64,000 bases of DNA, taken from NCBI RefSeq assembly GCF_004212635.1, contig NZ_PSRT01000004.1:1-64000 (forward strand), given 5' to 3'. The notes beneath the pieces were generated by a model that did not search any database, had not been told where the DNA came from, and saw nothing but the letters and a program-made list of their open reading frames with translations. Below, one piece after another: positions 61,136 to 64,000 of the stretch (positions within the stretch are counted from its first letter, which is position 1; every line of letters starts with the position of its first letter). The translations under genes and the position numbers were made by a program. This stretch comes from Bradyrhizobium genosp. SA-3 (GTDB taxonomy: Bacteria; Pseudomonadota; Alphaproteobacteria; Rhizobiales; Xanthobacteraceae).

Positions 61136-61798
61136 CTAACGCGCCGCCACCTTTGACGACACCTTCGGCTCCGTCCGTCCCGCCGTCAGTGCCATCGTCG
61201 CGACGCTGACGACGCGGGCGACCACGTCCTCGACGTCGTCGAGATCGCATTTGCCTTCCGACAGCTTCGTCAGCCGCTCGCTCTCGCGGATGGTGTGGTG
61301 CGCCATGGCGAGCGCGAAGTTCAGGCCCCAATAGATCTCGACGTCGCTGCGCTCGGGCAGGGATCTCCGCATCGCGCCGGCGAATTTGCGCAAATGGTCG
61401 ATCTCGCGGTTCTTGATGCGGCGGATCGGCGGCACGGATTCGATCGAGGCGCGGATCATGAAGCGCGCCGCGGTAGAGCGCTGGTTCTCGGGGCCGAGGC
61501 AGCCGCGCAAGGTGGGGCCGACAAGCGCGCGCAAAATCACCTCGATCGGCGCGCGCCCGCCGCCTTGTTCCTCAGCCGTCTTCAGTTCGCGCAGGCGCTC
61601 GCGGTTGGTCGCGATCGAGCGCGTGACGAACAGTTCCGCGATCAATTCATCCTTCGAGCCGAAATGATAGTTCACCGCGGCGAGATTGACATTGGCCTCC
61701 GCGACGATGTCGCGCAGCGTCACGTCGCCGAAGCCGCGATCGGCATAGAGCCGTTCGGCGGCGGCGAGAATGGCAGACCTCGTATGATCGCTGGCCAT
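61136..61798 (-). CDS. TetR-family transcriptional regulator
   Basis: 220-residue regulator with N-terminal helix-turn-helix (AAERLYADRGFGDVTLRDIV and NLAAVNYHFGSKDELI) and a large helical ligand domain. The YHFGSKxxL motif is standard. It is divergent from the acyl-CoA dehydrogenase gene, with 216 bases between starts, and is a good candidate to repress that fatty-acid-type operon, probably sensing an acyl-CoA (inference). ATG 61798. Confidence 0.92.
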   Translation of the reverse strand: MASDHTRSAILAAAERLYADRGFGDVTLRDIVAEANVNLAAVNYHFGSKDELIAELFVTRSIATNRERLRELKTAEEQGGGRAPIEVILRALVGPTLRGCLGPENQRSTAARFMIRASIESVPPIRRIKNREIDHLRKFAGAMRRSLPERSDVEIYWGLNFALAMAHHTIRESERLTKLSEGKCDLDDVEDVVARVVSVATMALTAGRTEPKVSSKVAAR

Positions 61799-62014
61799 GA
61801 GTGCCCTGGATGAGGGGAGTTGCAATTCAAACAGTTGTATGAAACTATCGTTTGAAGGCCGGAATTGTCAATCCGCAAATCGGGACTCGTTCGCAACTTG
61901 CGATTCCGTTCCGAAGCGGCCGCAACGCACGCGCAATCGCGCTTGCGGGTCGCGCGCGGCGGCGGGACAGTCCGGCGTAAGAGATTGTTCAAAGAGCAAG
62001 ACGAGGAGCGTCCC

Positions 62015-63250
62015 ATGGATTTCGATCTGTCCCCCAAGCAGAAGGAATGGCTCGACCGCGTGCAGTCCTTCATGGCCAAGCACGTGCGCCCGGCGGTGCC
62101 GGTCTATGACCAGCAGGACAAGAGCGGTGACCGCTGGAAGGTGATTCCGGTCCTGGAAGACCTCAAGAAGAAGGCCAAGGCCGAAGGCCTCTGGAACATG
62201 TTCATGCCGCCGTCCGAGCACGAGGACGACGAATTCCGCGGCGCGGGACTGACCAATCTCGAATATGCGCTGCTCTCGGAAGAGATGGGCCGCATCACCT
62301 GGGCCTCGGAGGTGTTCAACTGCTCGGCGCCCGACACCGGCAACATGGAAGTGTTCATCCGTTACGGCTCCAAGGAGCAGAAGCGCAAATGGCTGCGCCC
62401 GCTGATGGACGGCGAGATCCGCTCCGCCTTCCTGATGACGGAACCGGCGGTGGCCTCGTCGGACGCCACCAACATCGAGACCCGCATCGAGAAAGACGGC
62501 GACCACTACGTCATCAACGGCCGCAAATGGTGGTCGTCCGGCGTCGGCGATCCCCGCTGCAAGATCGCGATCCTGATGGGCAAGACCGATTTCAAGGCGG
62601 CCAAGCACCAGCAGCAGTCGCAGATCCTGGTTCCGCTCGACACCCCCGGCATCAAGGTCGAGAAGATGCTGCCCGTGTTCGGCTTCGACGATGCGCCGCA
62701 CGGCCACGCCCAGGTGCTGCTCGAGAACGTGCGGGTGCCGAAGGAGAACATCCTGTTAGGGGAAGGCCGCGGTTTCGAGATCGCGCAGGGCCGTCTCGGG
62801 CCGGGCCGCATCCATCACTGCATGCGCACCATCGGCAAGGCCGAGGAGGCGCTGGAGAAGATGGTGAAGCGGCTCGCCTCGCGCAGCGCCTTCGGCAAGA
62901 AGATCGTCGAGCACTCGGTGTGGGAACAGCGCATCGGCGAAGCCCGTACCAACATCGAGATGACGCGTCTCCTGTGCCTCAAGGCGGCCGACATGATGGA
63001 CAAGGTCGGTAACAAGACCGCGCAGGCCGAGATCGCCATGATCAAGGTCGCAGCCCCCAACATGGCGCTGAAGATCATCGACGAGGCGATCCAGGCTTTT
63101 GGCGGCGGCGGCGTCTCGGACGAGGCCGGCCTTGCCAAGGACTACGCCCACATCCGCACGCTGCGGCTCGCCGACGGCCCGGACGAGGTGCACAACCGCG
63201 CCATTGCCAGACTTGAACTTCGGAAGTATGCAAACTCTCCAAGTCACTAA
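62015..63250 (+). CDS. Acyl-CoA dehydrogenase (ACAD10/11-like)
   Basis: 411-residue FAD enzyme. Visible pieces: [16 protein letters not shown] flavin loop, [18 protein letters not shown], the catalytic-region segment [21 protein letters not shown], and C-terminal [34 protein letters not shown]. The GRIHHCMR segment and the neighbouring APH-like kinase gene point to the ACAD10/11 branch, in which kinase and dehydrogenase act on 4-hydroxyacyl-CoA. ATG 62015 follows gaggag. Confidence 0.9.
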   Translation: MDFDLSPKQKEWLDRVQSFMAKHVRPAVPVYDQQDKSGDRWKVIPVLEDLKKKAKAEGLWNMFMPPSEHEDDEFRGAGLTNLEYALLSEEMGRITWASEVFNCSAPDTGNMEVFIRYGSKEQKRKWLRPLMDGEIRSAFLMTEPAVASSDATNIETRIEKDGDHYVINGRKWWSSGVGDPRCKIAILMGKTDFKAAKHQQQSQILVPLDTPGIKVEKMLPVFGFDDAPHGHAQVLLENVRVPKENILLGEGRGFEIAQGRLGPGRIHHCMRTIGKAEEALEKMVKRLASRSAFGKKIVEHSVWEQRIGEARTNIEMTRLLCLKAADMMDKVGNKTAQAEIAMIKVAAPNMALKIIDEAIQAFGGGGVSDEAGLAKDYAHIRTLRLADGPDEVHNRAIARLELRKYANSPSH

Positions 63251-63305
63251 ACAAGTCATTAAGAGGGAGAGCCGGACGGCGCTTCCGACTTGAAGACACG
63301 ACAGG

Positions 63306-63371
63306 GCATGATCCGCGTCGGATGACCGCTTGACGCAAGTGCGTCAGTGGTTACCGATTAGGATCATGCTC
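63306..63371. repeat. Palindromic repeat, family C, diverged copy
   Basis: ggcatgatcc at the left and ggatcatgct at the right match family C ends, but the centre differs (gaccgcttgacgcaagtgcg, containing a tgacgc/gcgtca hairpin). Lies between the dehydrogenase and kinase genes. Confidence 0.6.
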
Positions 63372-63408
63372 GACCTGGAAAGGTCAGGACTGAGGAGGGA
63401 GCGTCATC

Positions 63409-64000
63409 GTGGCTGACGGCGTCAGGAAAGACGAGGAGTTTTCGGGCACTAAGCCGGTCGAGGAGCGGCATCGTTTCGACGAGCTGCGGCTCGAGGCCTG
63501 GATGCGCGACAACGTCGAAGGCTATGAGGGCCCGCTGGTCGTCCTCCAGTTCAAGGGCGGCCAGTCCAACCCGACCTATCGGCTCGACACGCCGAACCGT
63601 TCCTATGTGATGCGCCGAAAGCCGTTCGGCAAATTGCTGCCTTCGGCGCACGCCGTCGATCGCGAATACCGCGTGATTGCAGCCCTAGGAAAGCAGGGCT
63701 TTCCGGTCGCGCGCGCCTATGCGCTGTGCCAGGACGACAGCGTCATTGGCACTGCCTTCTACATCATGTCGATGGAGGAGGGCCGGGTGTTCTGGGATCC
63801 GACGCTGCCGAGCCAGGATGCCGATGCGCGGCGAAAGATCTTCATCAGCAAGATCGAGACGCTGGCGCAACTCCACATGTTCGATCCCGTTGCTATCGGC
63901 CTCGGCGATTTCGGCAAGCCCGGCAACTACTTTGCGCGCCAGATCGACCGCTGGACCAAGCAGTACCGCGCCTCCGAGACCCAGCACATTCCGGAGTTCG
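63409..64000 (+). CDS. APH-family phosphotransferase (partial, ACAD11-like kinase)
   Basis: The first 197 residues of an aminoglycoside/choline-kinase-like protein, cut by the window end. Seen: Gly-rich nucleotide loop FKGGQSNPTYRL near 50, the Lys region YVMRRKPFGKLLPSAHAVD, and a Glu-containing helix REYRVIAAL; the catalytic HGD and DxD motifs lie beyond the window. GTG 63409 has gaggaggg upstream. It is separated from the acyl-CoA dehydrogenase by 158 bases with one repeat, probably the same transcript. Fusion of these two domains in human ACAD11 supports a joint role. Confidence 0.88.
   Translation, partial: MADGVRKDEEFSGTKPVEERHRFDELRLEAWMRDNVEGYEGPLVVLQFKGGQSNPTYRLDTPNRSYVMRRKPFGKLLPSAHAVDREYRVIAALGKQGFPVARAYALCQDDSVIGTAFYIMSMEEGRVFWDPTLPSQDADARRKIFISKIETLAQLHMFDPVAIGLGDFGKPGNYFARQIDRWTKQYRASETQHIPEF

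Noticed and set aside
1..64000. CRISPR array
   Set aside because: The repeats present are dispersed palindromes; no regularly spaced direct repeats and no cas gene were found.

Overview
The window is 64 kb of GC-rich alphaproteobacterial chromosome. It is most likely Bradyrhizobium or a close Nitrobacteraceae relative. The evidence is the gene content (DUF2336 protein, GHPIHP-type DUF2231 protein, many small secreted Rhizobiales proteins), several families of intergenic palindromic repeats of the kind common in that genus, and the small mRNA gene rreB, which is described from Bradyrhizobiaceae. There is no phage, integrase, transposase or CRISPR array, so this looks like core or stable accessory chromosome.

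Layout. 0-7 kb: a PAS-GGDEF-EAL protein, a Tat-exported serine hydrolase, a nitroreductase and thrS. 7-13 kb: an MFS exporter, two secreted or exported proteins, an APC permease with a tightly coupled secreted protein. 13-17 kb: an XRE-cupin regulator divergent from an MHS transporter (frameshifted), followed by a MOSC protein and a 2Fe-2S flavin reductase that overlap by four bases. 17-25.5 kb: housekeeping genes (yidD, an IscU-like protein, folE, hisI, NAD kinase), a lytic transglycosylase, and a DUF2336 / HPt / response-regulator group. 25.8-37 kb: a serine carboxypeptidase, a second beta-lactamase-fold hydrolase and a long run of small secreted, lipoprotein or outer-membrane proteins, including a frameshifted porin-like barrel and a frameshifted methyltransferase, with tRNA-Thr and tRNA-Tyr. 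37.5-46 kb: rlmB, an LLM oxidoreductase, a LysR regulator divergent from an MFS-GAF-amidohydrolase operon, and a UvrD-family helicase. 46-48 kb: a TMEM175-like protein, a YciI protein, small ORFs, rreB and tRNA-Gly. 48-52 kb: a LysR regulator divergent from a cation symporter, ureidoglycolate lyase and ureidoglycine aminohydrolase, which is the tail of ureide (allantoin) breakdown. 52-54 kb: a DUF2231 membrane protein coupled to a PQQ-type sugar dehydrogenase lipoprotein. 54.8-60 kb: an MHS transporter, a beta-keto acid cleavage enzyme, an MFS transporter and a CoA-transferase. 60-64 kb: RidA, a TetR regulator, and an acyl-CoA dehydrogenase next to an APH-like kinase that runs off the right end.

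The most notable points are these. (1) rreB can be resolved completely: promoter, a 17-nt anti-16S Shine-Dalgarno, a 14-codon GTG ORF and a terminator. (2) Three genes are each broken by what looks like one missing base, which suggests either residual indel errors in the assembly or recent decay. (3) Several compact gene sets look like split versions of multidomain enzymes (MOSC plus reductase; acyl-CoA dehydrogenase plus APH kinase). (4) A 270-bp element with perfect 20-bp terminal inverted repeats lies between ridA and the tetR gene.
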